Of a stretch of 64,000 nucleotides of DNA, positions 1-34,250 are shown in pieces. The stretch is from Achatina immaculata (Eukaryota; Mollusca; Gastropoda; Stylommatophora; Achatinidae): contig CM019692.1 in the NCBI GenBank assembly GCA_009760885.1, forward strand, positions 58,704,964 to 58,768,963, read 5' to 3'. Below the pieces are notes generated by a model. That model did no database searches. It had not been told where the DNA came from and worked only from the letters and a program-made list of their open reading frames with translations. Position numbers and translations under genes: made by a program. Numbering within the stretch: position 1 is the first letter of the stretch; every line of letters starts with the position of its first letter.

Positions 1-1365
1 ACAATGACAAAAAATGTTCACAGCGCGCAAATCTGAGTACAGCTGATGTTGTTCGTGAGCCAAGGCATTATTCGCAGGTCGGCTCAAAATTTGTTCAGAA
101 ATTGTGTTCGTGGGCTGATTTGTTCATGACTAGAGGCGTTCGTGACCCGAGTAACCACTGTATTTTAAACTTTATATTGAAAAGTTTATAATGTCTCTAT
201 GTAACTGTCAGTTTTAAAGTTTGGTCATAATATCAGAGTTTTATTAATTTATGGATTTTAAACTTTAGCTTACGTGTATTTATTGTATCAGTATTTTAAT
301 GACAGGTTTCTTTCTTTTACTGTGGCACCTGGTCAGTGTGATCAGATATTTTTCATTCAGTCTTTCTTTTTCATTTGAGTTTTCCAGTGTATCAGATACT
401 CTCAAATGCCAAGATGCACTCATTGTCTGTATTTATCTTCATCACATGATATCTCAGTCTGTTATAGGGTCTGAAGATCTAGACCTTTACATCTCAGTCT
501 GTTATAGGGTTTGAAGATCTTGACCTTTAACTTCTTAGGTAGCTCATGAGAGATATTATACATTTGATAGCCAGAGTGTACTCTTTCTCATTTACATTTA
601 CATTTAGTTGTGATCTGTATTTTTTACGGCATCTTATGATGCACTTGTGACCTTGGTGTTTCCTACTAGTGAAGCAGCCTCTTTGTTCCCAGTGATGAGT
701 TTTCCAAGTATTTTATCAGTTTCCTTGACTTATTTTTTTTTCTCATGACAAGTCTAGGGAATTTTTATTGTCTTTCTCTTTTTGTTTTCATCATTTGTCT
801 ATCCATTTTGGTTTTAATCATTTTTTATGTTATGCAACATATATGAGAGCTTCATAATGTGTTTTTTTTTTGTCTGGCTGACTAGGGCATATGATGTTAT
901 TTTCCAAAACTGCATGTTGGTAGCCTCCATATCTAGTTCATCCATTTGTTTATTGTTAAAGCATCACAAATGTGTAGTAAAATTTGCTGTACTAGGTAGC
1001 CCTGTTAGCCATAGAAGCATCTGGGGGATGTGGTATTAGTGCCCCAATTTCCATGACCAGCTGCACTAGAGAACGGTGTAAAGTTAGCTATATATGGCAC
1101 TGAAATCCATTTTCTCTCATTGTTAAGTATTTTTGCTATGTTGTTAGCATCTTCTTTAAGCCTACAAAGTTTTCTGTCACAGAAATCCATAAGCTATAAA
1201 CTGAGTGTTTCATTTTAATTTTTCCTTTTTTTTTTTTTTTCATTTTTTATATTCTGTAACATTGTAGCTTTTTCTAACATGTAGTGTAGATTTTTTTTGG
1301 TTTTAATCATTCCACTTTCTTTTCTGTCCTGTATGTCTTTTTATATTAGAATCTTTTTTTTTTTT
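1..1365. other. Intron-like sequence, no gene seen
   Basis: T-rich on +, stops in all frames, no homology recognised apart from a short SINE-like scrap. Presumed ATE1 intron. Confidence 0.6.
1010..1075 (-). mobile_element. Short SINE body remnant
   Basis: GGGGGATGTGGTATTAGTGC followed by TTTCCATGACC resembles the SINE body at 10670 and 17190. Very short. Confidence 0.4.
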
Positions 1366-1369
1366 GACC

Positions 1370-1625
1370 AGCTACTGGATTCAGCAGCTTTCTGAGCTGT
1401 TGAGACTCACTGCTGCAGACAAGGCATGTCTTCATATCCTCTCTGTTCTTGATCTTTTTCTTGTGAGTTGTTGATTCCTAGGGTGCATATATCTTTTTCT
1501 ATGTTGTTTTGCCATTGTTTAAGGTCTATCACTTGGTCTGTTCCATTTCATCACTTCTGTATAAGGCATATTTGTCTGTCCTCCTCCATTCTCTCTAAGT
1601 GTCCAAGCCACCTCAGTCTGTTGCT
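1370..1625 (-). mobile_element. Retrotransposon 3' fragment, family H
   Basis: Antisense sequence resembles 24690-24920 (CTTTCTGAGC..., CACTGCTGCAGA, then ...GTCTGTT). Reading frames are broken. Confidence 0.6.
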
Positions 1626-1917
1626 TTTCATAATAGCGCTGTTATAAGTGGAGAGTTATTGTGTAGATTTCTTTATTTCTTCTTGTCTTCCTTTGTTGCC
1701 ACATATAGCTGTCATATTTTAGGGTTTTCCTGTGTGTTTCATAACACAGCTCAGTTTTACAGAGGTGGAGTCGTTGGCCCCATGCTGCAACTATCAACAT
1801 GGAAGACCAGAGTTTTAGTTTCATCTGATCCCTACCCCGCACAGATCTTTCTAACTAGGTTGAACATGCCAGGAGTAAAACTCCCATTCATATAACTATG
1901 GGGATGGTCAGGGTACA

Positions 1918-2075
1918 CAAGCTGACATGCCACGACAAGACATCAGCTCTGTGTATGAAAATGATAGGGTATGCAAGCTGACATGTCACGACAAGGCATC
2001 AGCTCTGTGTATGAAAATGATAGGGTACACAAGCTGACATGTCACGACAAGGCATCAGCTCTGTGTATGAAAATA
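1918..2075. repeat. Tandem repeat, 56-bp period, about 3 copies
   Basis: Unit begins AAGCTGACATGTCACGACAA. Confidence 0.85.
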
Positions 2076-2345
2076 ATCAAGGGAAAAAAAAAAGCAGAAA
2101 GCTGAATCATCACATTTATGTGCTTTTTTTTTTTTTTAAACTGGATAACTTAGTATTTTTATTCTTTTTTTTTTTTTTTAATTTGCTATCATTCCATTGC
2201 TATTTATCTTGAATCTTCCTTTATTATCTCTTTAATAAACTTGTTTGCTAATTTTTGTGGAGTGTTTTCACTTTCTGCTATGAGCACTGTATCCTCTGCA
2301 CACCTCTATTATTGTTATTATATCTTTACATATGATGAAAAAAAG

Positions 2346-24230
<21,885 letters not shown>

Positions 24231-24690
24231 CCGTAACACAGCTGAATGATTGCCTTCATGCAAGCCATTTTGTTTCTTGTAATTCAGGTGATAGTTGGAC
24301 ATGGCTGAAAATATTACACTTCAATATCCTGCTTTCGTTATGCATTTTATGTAGTTTTGGTGGATGACATTAAAGTGCACCCGATATCATTTAGATGTAG
24401 TTGGAAGATCATGTTTTTATCCAGTGTGTGTTGTCTCTGATGTCAGAAATCAAGGATTTTTTTACCCAGTTGTGTAGTACCAGTTTTAGAGGAAAAAAAA
24501 AAGTCAGAATTTTGTGTGTTTTTGAAGGGGGGTGTTAATATTCGGACAGAGAGGATAAAATCATTTTGAAGAGTTTGGTGAAGAGTTGGAAGTTGAGTGA
24601 GTCTGAGGTATTTGACAGTCAAAATATGAGAAAATTTGTTGGAAAAGAGATTGTTAGTCTGGTTTGAGACTAATTGGTTGATCTGAATGT
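24231..24690 (+). other. Probable ATE1 3' untranslated region
   Basis: Non-repetitive sequence after the stop, with ATTAAA at 24369. Length of the real 3' UTR is unknown. Confidence 0.45.
24369..24374 (+). promoter_or_regulatory. Candidate ATE1 polyadenylation signal ATTAAA
   Basis: First ATTAAA after the ATE1 stop, about 140 nt downstream, followed by GT- and T-rich sequence. No perfect AATAAA is seen between the stop and the antisense repeat starting near 24690. Tentative. Confidence 0.35.
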
Positions 24691-25690
24691 TCTTCTTCTT
24701 TAGCTTTCTGAGCCATTAAGGCTCATTGCTGCAGATAAAGTTCACCTCCATTCCTGATATTCTCTCTCCAGCTAGTGACACCAATTTCTTTTATATCCTC
24801 TTCTGTGCTGTCTTTCCATCTCTGTCTTGGTCTTGTTTCCCTCATCTCTTGTGCATACATCGTTTTCATTTGTCTGTTTTCTTCCATTCTTTCTGCATGC
24901 CCCAGCCAGTGTAGTCTGTTCAGTTTCAAGACATTTATAATTCTTTGGGATTTAAATAAGCTGCTTAGTTCAGTGTTCTTTCTAGTTCTCCATTCTCCAC
25001 TGTTGGTATCCTTTATCGGCCCAAAGATACTTCTTAGGATCTTGTTCTCAAACTGCAATTGTTGTTCATCTTTCTTTGTTGTACTCCATGTTTCTGATCC
25101 ATACATGATGGCTGGTCTTATTATAGTTTTGTAGATTGTTACTTTGGTGTTTTGGGACAGGATTTTGGATTTTAACAGGTGTTACAAGGCAAAGTATATT
25201 TTATTCCCTATCTGTACTCTGATTTTAATTTCCTCGCTTACTTTGTTGCTTCTGTTGAAGGTTGTGCCTAGATATTTGTATGTTTCTGCTTTCCTAATAA
25301 TCATCTCTCCAACATTTATATAATCTGGATCATTCTGCCTCTGGTCTCTTGATATCTTCATATACTCTGTCTTATCTTGGTTAATGGTTAAGCCAACTTT
25401 TATTGCTACATCTTTCAGGTGTATGCAGGTAGTGATGACTTCTTGCATAGTTTCCCCCGCCAGGTCAGTGTCATCAGCGTATCCTAGTATTATAGCTTGT
25501 TCTTTTGTACTGCTTTTTTCTTTCACTTTTCTGATTACCTTTTCTAGTACTAGGTTGAATAGTAATGAAGATAATGTATCACCTTATTTTAAACCAGTTC
25601 TTATAGAGAAGGGTTCTGACTTTCTTCCTTTATATATCACTATATTTTGTGTATCCTCCATACATATTCTGGTCAGATTAATTTAAGAGG
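24690..25690 (-). mobile_element. 5'-truncated retrotransposon, family H
   Basis: On -, an RT segment (ILGYADDTDLAGETMQEV, YKYLGTTFNRS) is followed after a frameshift by YGSETWSTTKKDEQ, LNRLHWLGHAERM and RPRQRWKDS. About 1 kb, no endonuclease; dead. It lies antisense to ATE1 directly downstream of it. Confidence 0.85.
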
Positions 25691-25699
25691 TATCTCAAA

Positions 25700-28435
25700 T
25701 TCTTTCATAATTTTCCATAAGCTGAATGTTGACTGGATGAAATATGTAGTGGCAAATCATGTTTGTGCACAGAACATAGCTTTCAAAGTTCATGTTTATT
25801 TTTGGTCACATGATGGAGCTTATTAAGAAGCCAGAAATTGCAGCAGAGTAGGAGGTTGTAGTTCCATCATCTCATGTATCCTTCAGGAAGTTAGAAAAGC
25901 CATGACTATCTTCTGTCATTACTGCAAGACAGAGGAGCAGGATCTGTGATTCCACATTGTTCAGTATAAATCATAAAGATCTTTTCAAAATTTGTGTTAT
26001 TGAGAGAAATGTTTGGTGAAGCCCAGTTACCGGAAATCGTATGGTCTTCTGTGCTGTAATGCTTACTTCAGTCAAGCAGCTTTTTGTACTGTATTTGTTG
26101 GCTGTAAGATGCACCTTTTTTCCCTCTTAAAAATTTGTCTATCAAGCCAGCAGTATCTTACATAGTGGGAGCTGAAATTTCTGAGGAAATTTTGATCAAC
26201 CAAAGTCAGAACAAAGCAGAGGTAGTTGGTAAATCATTTATGAAATGTGGCATCAGTAAAGCTGTTGATAGAATTAAGGACGAGTTATTGTTTAAAGGCA
26301 GTGATGACTTAGTTTCTAACACACAAGAGATTACAAGTGATAGTTTTTGTAAGCTCCAAATGTGATGTTTGTCTGAGCTTTAAGGCTAAAGATTAAAACA
26401 TTTAATTTAGCGGCATAATTTTGTCCGTCATAATTTTTAAAAAAATTAGTTTCCTGAAAGTTACTTACAGTAAATGTATGAAAGTAGAAACACTTTTTCC
26501 CAAAACATTTTCTGGAAAAAAAAAAAAGAGCATGTCCCATAGGCCACAAATAACGGTAATTATAGAGGATACACATAAATAGGATATTTTTAGTTACCTT
26601 TTTTGTGGCATAGTTCAGATTATAGCAGCGAGACTTATTCCAAGTCAGTTTTGAATCCTGGATGTGAGCTATTTTAGAGACAAAATAATATTTTCATGGC
26701 TTTCTTTTGAGAAGCAGAACTTAGTGAGAGCTGAATATTTTGATGGTTGTTCCAGTTACTGTAAAGCTTCACCATTTTACTCATTAATATTGATGTGGCT
26801 AGATATGTCAGATAGGTTTTGTTCATAGTTACTTCAGTGTTACTTTTGTGTATAAATTCATCTACATGGACCCACACACTCTTCTCCCTCTCTCTCTTCC
26901 TCTCCCTCTCTGTGTCTGTCCCCTCTCTTATCATATGTTTCATATTATTTATATATAATACTGTTGAAAGAATGGAAGAGAGGTAATATGCATTAATTGT
27001 TCATTTCATATTTATATGTTCTTTATAGATTTATAATACTAGTACCAAATGTGTGTCAAATGATTGCATTAGAGCGAGGCTGAGTGATTAAAAAAACATG
27101 GCTAGTTCTTCACCCTGTGGAAGTAAAAGCTCATTTACTTATTCTTTCTCTTTCTTTTGAAATAAAAAAAAAACAAAACCATAAAATAAACCGTTCACAC
27201 TCACACATGAATGTATTAGGACCATTATATTGCATATTTTATATTATGTCTTGTTATAACAAGCATTATGGACCTTGTTACGAGAGAGTATGTTAACTAC
27301 TTTTATGCATATGATTTATTTAAAGCTCACTAAGCTTTGTGTTGCATATGTAATGTTACTTTGGTGTATTCTTAAGTATGTGATTGTTGCTGCATGGCAT
27401 TTGATGTAGTGCTACACATATTGGTGCTTAGCTGCTATAATTATGTAATAATTATTCCTTGAATATGCTGCAGCATGTAGATTTATGGCCAAGCTGTGAT
27501 AAATTGAGGGTGATTCTCCTCTCATAATCTCAGGCAGACAGTGAAGATTTTCTTAGCTGAAGTTTATCAGTGCTCAGGAGTAAAGTGAAAGTTGTGGATT
27601 AAAAGAAAACAGAGATGGATTAATAAAGTTTGATTCCAGTAGTAGTGCACTAAGGATCTCTGGGCAGATAGTGAAGTGTTGAAGGTGAAATGAAGTTGTC
27701 ATGTGTGTGATACATATCACTTTTAATCTACCCATGACATTCACATGAACATGACTGTTTAAAGAAGGAAACTTATCAGCGATCTTCACACGTTGGAAAT
27801 GTTCAGTTTTTGAACAGGTATACAGGCAGTCCCTGAGTTACATGCCAAAATCTATTCTTATATTGAATTTGTGTGTAAGTCAGAAAAGTGAGGTATGGTG
27901 TATATCTAACATCAGTTATACAGTGTATAGTAAACAGTGTACCTTTCTGTGCATAAAAAGACATGAAAGAAACTGATGAACCGCTACAGATGTGCAATGT
28001 TTTGATGTGCGCTGCGGAGTAACTCCTGATTGTCATTGTTTACCATTGTATGTACCTTGAATTTTTAATATTATGGGCTTTATGAGGATTGTTTGTAACT
28101 ATAGGTTATATGTAATTTGGGCATTCATAACTTAGGGGCTACCTGTACTGTAAAGTTGGTCAATTATTAAAAGAAGAAAAAAAGATGAAGAAAGAAAGAA
28201 ACACCCACTTATGGTTTATATACCAGTTTCCATTGAAGGGATACTTTGAGGGGATTAATAGCCACTTACCTAGTGCAGGCAGTCAGCATGGAGTGTAATG
28301 GCTGGTCCTTTTTTTTTATTTGGTCAATAATAGCAGACACAAACTTTAAAAAAAAAAAAAAGAAGAAAATTCAATTTTGATGGAAAACAAAATTTTAGTT
28401 TTGAGAAGTGCTGGTTCTATCTTTATATTTTACAT
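25700..28435. other. Intergenic sequence, no gene seen
   Basis: T-rich on + by eye. At 27825-28150 a stretch with CAGTCCCTGAGTTACATGCC ... CATAACTTAGGGGCTACCTG looks like an old dispersed repeat. A CT-rich run lies at 26880-26935. Confidence 0.5.
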
Positions 28436-29090
28436 CCTTTCTGTGCTGTTAAACGGCACATAGTGCTAACATGGCAGTTCACCACGTTTTTGTGTTTTTA
28501 GCAGGGTTTTCAGCCTCATCAGGGGATGTTATGCCCACTAAACTGGGCTCTCTTAACAATGTCCTCTTTAGAGTTTCATTTAGTCGACCTCTTTTTCTTC
28601 ACCCTGTTGTGTTCCACTTGATAGCTTGTTTTGGGATTCTCTGACTGTTTCTTCTAATCACATGACCAACAGCGAAAGCTGGAAATCAACTAAAGAAATA
28701 GACAAGAAATTAGACTCTTTTGAAAACAAATGCCTAAGGAAAATACTTGGTATAAAGTGGAATGAATTCAAGAACAATGCAGAGATAAGACAGATGAGCA
28801 AACAACAACCTGTCTCATGGGTGATCAGAAAAAGAAGATGGACATATGTAGGCCATGTGATGAGAAGAAACAATCATACCAAAACAAGCTATCAAGTGGA
28901 GTACAACAGGCCGAAGAAAAAGAGGTCTACTGCTTGAAACTCTAAAGAGAACATTGTTAAGAGAAGCCAGTTCAGTGGGCATAACATCCCTTGATGAAGT
29001 TGAAAGATTCACCGAGAACAGGAAAACTTGGCAAACAACTATGCGAGCACTATGTGATGTTTAACGGCACGGGAAGGATGCATCATCATC
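28436..29090. mobile_element. Inverted pair of family D 3' ends
   Basis: 28436-28668 is antisense family D 3' end, and 28670-29090 is sense (ESWKTTKEIDKKLDSFENK, KRRWTYVGHVMRR) up to the same terminus and an ATC tail. The last ~230 bp of the sense copy can pair with the antisense copy, with about 165 bp between the arms. Confidence 0.85.
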
Positions 29091-31269
29091 ATCATCAAAA
29101 GAGAACTCAGTGTTTAAGTTATAGGGCAATCCTACAACATTTGTTTGACTGAAATTAGTAATGCTGCGGCTTAGAAAGTTTAAACTAAAGGCTTCACATC
29201 TGGTTTATGGTGCTGATTGTGAGTGATTCTTGCATCTGGGTGTCTGAAAGCTGTTGCTGGATTGTTTGTTTGTCTGGGCTTTATCAGGGTCATTATCAGC
29301 TTGTGTGTCATGTAGATAGAAAGTGTTTCTGTCAGTGTATTTTGTGCTTTGTTTTGGAGAATGTAATTAAAGGCAGAGCAGGGTCAGTTGATTGAAGTCA
29401 GCGTCAGTTTTTGGGATGATTGCTAATAGTTCAAGGAGTGAACTGTGATATTATTTTTTTGCACAAGGGAAGAAGATTATCAAGAAGGATATGGTAATAT
29501 TTTAGTGAATGGCACTAGCTGCACACATTTTTTTAAAAAACTAACTTCTTCTGCCCTTCATGGTTCTAGCCTCAGATGTTTGTATTTATTGTCCTTAAAA
29601 TTAACTATAACTTGGTTATGATTTATTTTTCTGTACTATAAACATTGTAAATAAATATATGTTTTTGTATTTAGATGTGGTTTGTGGGATGCGTTACCAC
29701 CAATATATAATTTAAAAAGGAGCTTATTTTGTGTGTGGAGTGTATTCCTTGAGATGGTATGTTGCAGCTTAGCAAGTTTTTTATTTTTAAATTCGTAAGA
29801 CTTTTTAAAAAATTTTTTTAAAGAAATTATGATGACACAAACTGTGATGTTTGTTTCATGGGAATTCATTTCCTTTGATACATAGTGATATCTTGTTTGT
29901 ATGTTTATGTCATGGTATTGTTCTATAGGCAAACAGAATTTTTTTTTCGTTTATGATTGACTTCTACTACAGTAATGTTCCCAGTTATCTGCAATTTCCT
30001 AACAAAAAATTTAAGATTCTACCTAGAATGGTATTCCTTAGTTACGCAAAGCAGCATGTACTTTTTTAAATATCTTTTTCAATATGACTATATTAGAAAT
30101 CATTTTAATTGTAAATGATTATATAAAGTGAAGTTCGTGACTGATCATCGGTCATCTCACTGCAGACTGGGCACTTTGATGTTTCTCCTCTGGGGATGGC
30201 CTGTAAATTGTTTGCTTCTCTACCCAGATCTGAGCTTACAGAGAAGTGCAAGTGTTAATTGTGGTGGGTAAGGGGTTTAAGAAAATATGACGTGAGATTT
30301 TTGGTAGTAATATTCACTCAGGTGGAATTTTGTTTTTGTTTTTGTTTTTTTTTTGTTGGTCAGGTAGAAAATTTTGAGAAAATTATAAGCAGTACTTGCT
30401 ATTGATATTTTAAAACTAAAAAAAAAGATGATGATAATTTCAAGAAGCATAGGGAGATGCTGAATTTTGGTCAGTTTTTTCTGACAGTTTAGAAGAAAAT
30501 ATATATACGTTAATGACATTTCAGAAAACCTCGGATTGATTTATGGGTGATGGTAGAAGAGTGGTGTTTCTTATAGGATGCTTGTGGTCAGTTCATTTTA
30601 TTAGTAATCCATCTAGATGCTGATTGTTTCTTTGCAATGGAGAGCTAGAGTTACGATGTTTTTTGTCAGTCTTTGTCCTTGTTTGCTGGCTTGTTTTTTT
30701 GTTGCAGCCACACAGTGGTAAAACTGCATCATTATTTATGAGTATAAGTCGTACACAAAACAGAGCGAAAGTGAAAGCTAGATCTGTTGGTATTTGTATG
30801 CTAAGAAAAGGTTTGAAATGGCCTGGTGTGAGATATGTCTGCCGTGACAACCAGCTGGATGGGTACAGATTTCTGTGGTGGTGTAATTACAATGATTTTC
30901 ATGTGATATAGTTGTGGTTAATTGTCTTATATTGTGGGGTCATAAAGACAGATCAGGTCTTTTCTGATTTAAGGACAACATGGAACAAAAAATCTGTTGT
31001 TTTCACTGAGCTGTAACATAAATCGAAGATTTTAAAAAAACAAAACAAATTGCACCTATCTGAAGAAGAAGACAGTATTGGAGGGAAAAAGAAACCTGGA
31101 AATTTGTGATTGCTTGTTCTGTCTTTGATATGAGTGAAGAATATTCACTTCTGCTGAGCTTCACATAAATAGCTGGCCCGTAACAGTATATTCTGCTGTG
31201 AAATGCTTGGTAAGTCGTCCTTTATGTTTCTTTGTACAATAAAATGTATGGAAAACAAAATTACCAGCC

Positions 31270-31400
31270 TCCTTAATAATGCATTGTGAGTGAATGAATG
31301 AATGATGTTTATTTTCAAAGGGTGAAGAATTGTGTGCACAAGCTTGTCTTTCATTCTGCCCTTCATCACTCCATCTTTAATTCTTCCCACACACTTGACT
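31270..31400 (+). repeat. Dispersed repeat with GAAT-repeat start
   Basis: GAATGAATGAATGA, then GTTTATTTTCAAAGGGTGAA and CATTCTGCCCTTCATCA; recurs at 47843-47935 and, in part, at 53590-53640. Unclassified, probably a SINE or LINE tail. Confidence 0.6.
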
Positions 31401-31984
31401 TAATACGAGTATACAGGAGAGAGGTTGAGTGTGGGATGGGTGATGATGAACTGTATTCTGATGGGAAAGTTGTAGGCTGGGGTCATCTTGGCATCATTCA
31501 GTCAGCCTATGAGGGCCTGATACATAAGTATCAGGGAAGAGAACTGTCTGCATATGGAATATCTGCCTACATAAGGATACATTATGTTATAGATGTGTGT
31601 CAAAATCTGATGGGAAGATGGGATATCATGCAACAGTTGGTCTCATTTGCATGAAATTATATAACTTGATTATAAATGAGTGAATAAGGGAAAGCAGCAG
31701 TCCTGCAAACACAGGAAATAAAACTAACCTACATTAGTTTTCAACATGGTGGCAAGGAAGACTGGAGTTAGAACATGAACATAAGCTCTACAGTTAGTCT
31801 CAAGAGTTGTCTAGCAAATGTTTCAGAAATTATTATTTTCCCCCAGAGTGTTATGTAAAGTTGGAAAATGCAGAATGACAGCAGTGAGAGGAAAGACATC
31901 ACAAAAAGTGTTCTTTTAACAGTAACAGGTCGTCTGTGATGAATATGGAAAATACTTATCAGCTGCAAAAAACTGTCAGTTGAG

Positions 31985-32260
31985 TGAGGCATGCTGCTTC
32001 ATTCTCCTTGGAACCGTGAGCTTGTGTTCTTTGCAGCCAATGCTGTGAATATTTTGAGGCACGGCATTGTGGGGTCTGGTTTGGGGGTGGGTGTGCATGT
32101 TTTTTTCAGTCTCTGGGTGGAGCTAGAAAGTGGGGGGTGTGCAGTGCTTCTTTAACAGACTCCACCACCATGGGAACTAGGCTAGGCCTGTTTCTGGGGG
32201 CATCGATGGAGAAATGGACAGGGTTTGGTTAGCTATGTTCAGAAACCCTGATACTACTAT
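31985..32260 (+). repeat. Unclassified dispersed repeat, copy 1
   Basis: Shares TTCTTTAACAGACTCCACC and GGGGGCAT...GGACAGGGTTTGGTTAG blocks with 57545-57840. Confidence 0.6.
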
Positions 32261-33061
32261 CCTGTCAGCCATCAGTAAATGATTGCTAAGTCGAACAGTG
32301 TCTCTGCCCCTGAAGTGAGCCATAAAGACATAAATGCTTGGAAACATTACTGACTGTGGATACTTGAGAGAGTTATTTAACAAAGATATTGTGAGATCAA
32401 TGAAATGAGTTCCAAAAAATGGAGACTTTTACTTAAGCAGAAAACAAAACACAGTACTGGATCAATTTTAAATGATAAATAAAAGAAGCTAATACTCAAG
32501 ACTAAATATTTCAGCCACACAAAGAGGATTATACAGCAATGAAAAATCATACTTGATGGTTAAAAAAAAAAAGGCAGGAGAAGACAACAGTGCAGATGAA
32601 TGGCTAACATCAAAAGATGGATAAGAACAAGCTTTTTTATATGAGAGGAAGGGACAGAACAGTTTCCATTGCAGCCATTATGGAGATGGCATAAGTCAAA
32701 GACTGTCTAAAGTGAAAATGAGAATTAAGAACTGGAGCACTAGAAAATATAATTTGCATATCTGACACTTTAAAAATCCTCCACTCAGATTCATGTTGTG
32801 CCAGCTGTTTCAATTAATTCAAGTTTTTTTTTTCACTTCTCTTTCAACTGTTCTCCTAGCCATCAGTACATGATACTGAATCTTCACTTCAGAATGAAAG
32901 TTGAGCGATAGAAGGGAATGACATTAGATGAGTCTGCATGACCAATTCTTAATCCTTTCATAATAAAGTTAATACATTCTGGACTTTATTTGTTCTCAAG
33001 GGATCCCATTTCAAGACACAGAATGGTACAATTTCTTAATGCATCTTTAATGTTGTAGTTC

Positions 33062-33690
33062 TTACATCTTAAATCCTTCCCATGCCACTAAATGTCACAT
33101 TGCATGGTAGTTTGCCAAGATTTCCTGTCTTCAGCATGTTTTTCAATCTCATCAAGGGATGTTGTGCCCACCGAACTGGCCTCTCTTAACAATGTCCTAT
33201 TTAGAGTTTCACATAATCAATCTCTTTCTCCGGCCTGTTGTGTTCCACTTGATAGCTTGTGTGGGGATCCTCTGATTGTTACTTCTCATCACATGACCAA
33301 CATACGTCCATCTTCTTTTTCTGATCACCCACGAGACAGGTTGTTGTTTGCTCATCTGTCTTATCTCTGCGTTGTTCTTGAATTCGTTCCACTTTATGCC
33401 GAGTATTTTCCGTAGGCATTTATTTTCAAAAGAGTTTAATTCGTTGTCTATTTCTTTAGTTGTTTTCCAGCTTTCACATGCATAAATGAGGGTGGATATC
33501 ACATTTGAATTGAACAATTTTAACTTGGTTTTTGTGCTTATAACTTTTGAATGCCATATGTTCTCGAGATTCATGAAGGGCAATGCTGCTTTTGCAATTC
33601 GAATTCTAACTTCTTTTCTGGTGTCTCCATCCTGGTCTATGTAGCTGCCGAGATATGCAAAATGTAATGTTAGCTTTCTCAAATTCATAG
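33062..33690 (-). mobile_element. Family D 3' fragment
   Basis: On -, FAYLGSYIDQDGDTRKEVRI, ACESWKTTKEIDNEL, KCLRKILGIKWNEFK and VIRKRRWTYVGHVMR. 5' truncated, ending at a 27-bp tandem array. Confidence 0.88.
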
Positions 33691-33918
33691 AGATATTAAG
33701 GCTTCTCTAACTCACAGAGATATTAAGGTTTCTCTAACTCACAGAGATATTAAGGTTTCTCTAACTCACAGAGATATTAAGGTTTCTCTAACTCACAGAG
33801 ATATTAAGGTTTCTCTAACTCACAGAGATATTAAGCTTTCTCTAACTCACAGAGATATTAAGGTTTCTCTAACTCACAGAGATATTAAGGTTTCTCTAAC
33901 TCACAGAGATATTAAGGT
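33685..33918. repeat. Minisatellite, 27-bp period, about 9 copies
   Basis: Unit contains CTCTAACTCACAGAGATATT, very homogeneous. Starts exactly where the family D fragment ends. Confidence 0.92.
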
Positions 33919-34020
33919 TGCTGTCCCATGCTTCCTTCAGATTCAGAAGGCTTTTCTTACACTGTTCTTTATGGATGTACAAGCAGATATCAGTTTCTAC
34001 AATTCTCTTCTTTGTTTCAG

Positions 34021-34225
34021 AAAATGGATCTTCTATTAGGGCAAGAAAAATTTTCTGGGGTCCCACTGTCAAGAATCTGTGGTTCTAAACACAAAGAATA
34101 CCCCAACAGAATGGACTGGATTCAGGAGAGGAATATTCTGTACAGGCCATTTTCTTTTCATTCACAATTTTATAACATGAAATTTCCCATGCATAAAAAA
34201 TGTAATAAATGTTTTAAAAATATAA
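34021..34225 (+). other. Possible + strand terminal exon
   Basis: A strong acceptor (CTTCTTTGTTTCAG ending 34020) is followed 184 nt later by AATAAA at 34204-34209. No homology is recognised in the open frame that runs through it. It could be a terminal exon of a non-coding or alternative ATE1 transcript, or chance. Confidence 0.25.
34204..34209 (+). promoter_or_regulatory. AATAAA hexamer, + strand
   Basis: Perfect polyadenylation hexamer, 36 bp from a perfect hexamer on the other strand at 34245-34250. Confidence 0.3.
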
Positions 34226-34244
34226 ACATTATTTTAAAATAACA

Positions 34245-34250
34245 TTTATT
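34245..34250 (-). promoter_or_regulatory. AATAAA hexamer, - strand
   Basis: TTTATT on +. Together with 34204-34209 it forms an opposed pair of hexamers, an arrangement expected where convergent transcripts end. Confidence 0.3.

Larger units (their letters stand above)
29095..33060. other. Intergenic sequence, no gene seen
   Basis: Only dispersed repeats (31270-31400, 31985-32260) are recognised. An open frame of 118 codons at 31298 starts inside one of these repeats and shows no domain. Confidence 0.5.

Noticed and set aside
31298..31654. 118-codon open frame on +
   Set aside because: Begins inside a dispersed repeat also found at 47.84 kb; no domain, no splice support.
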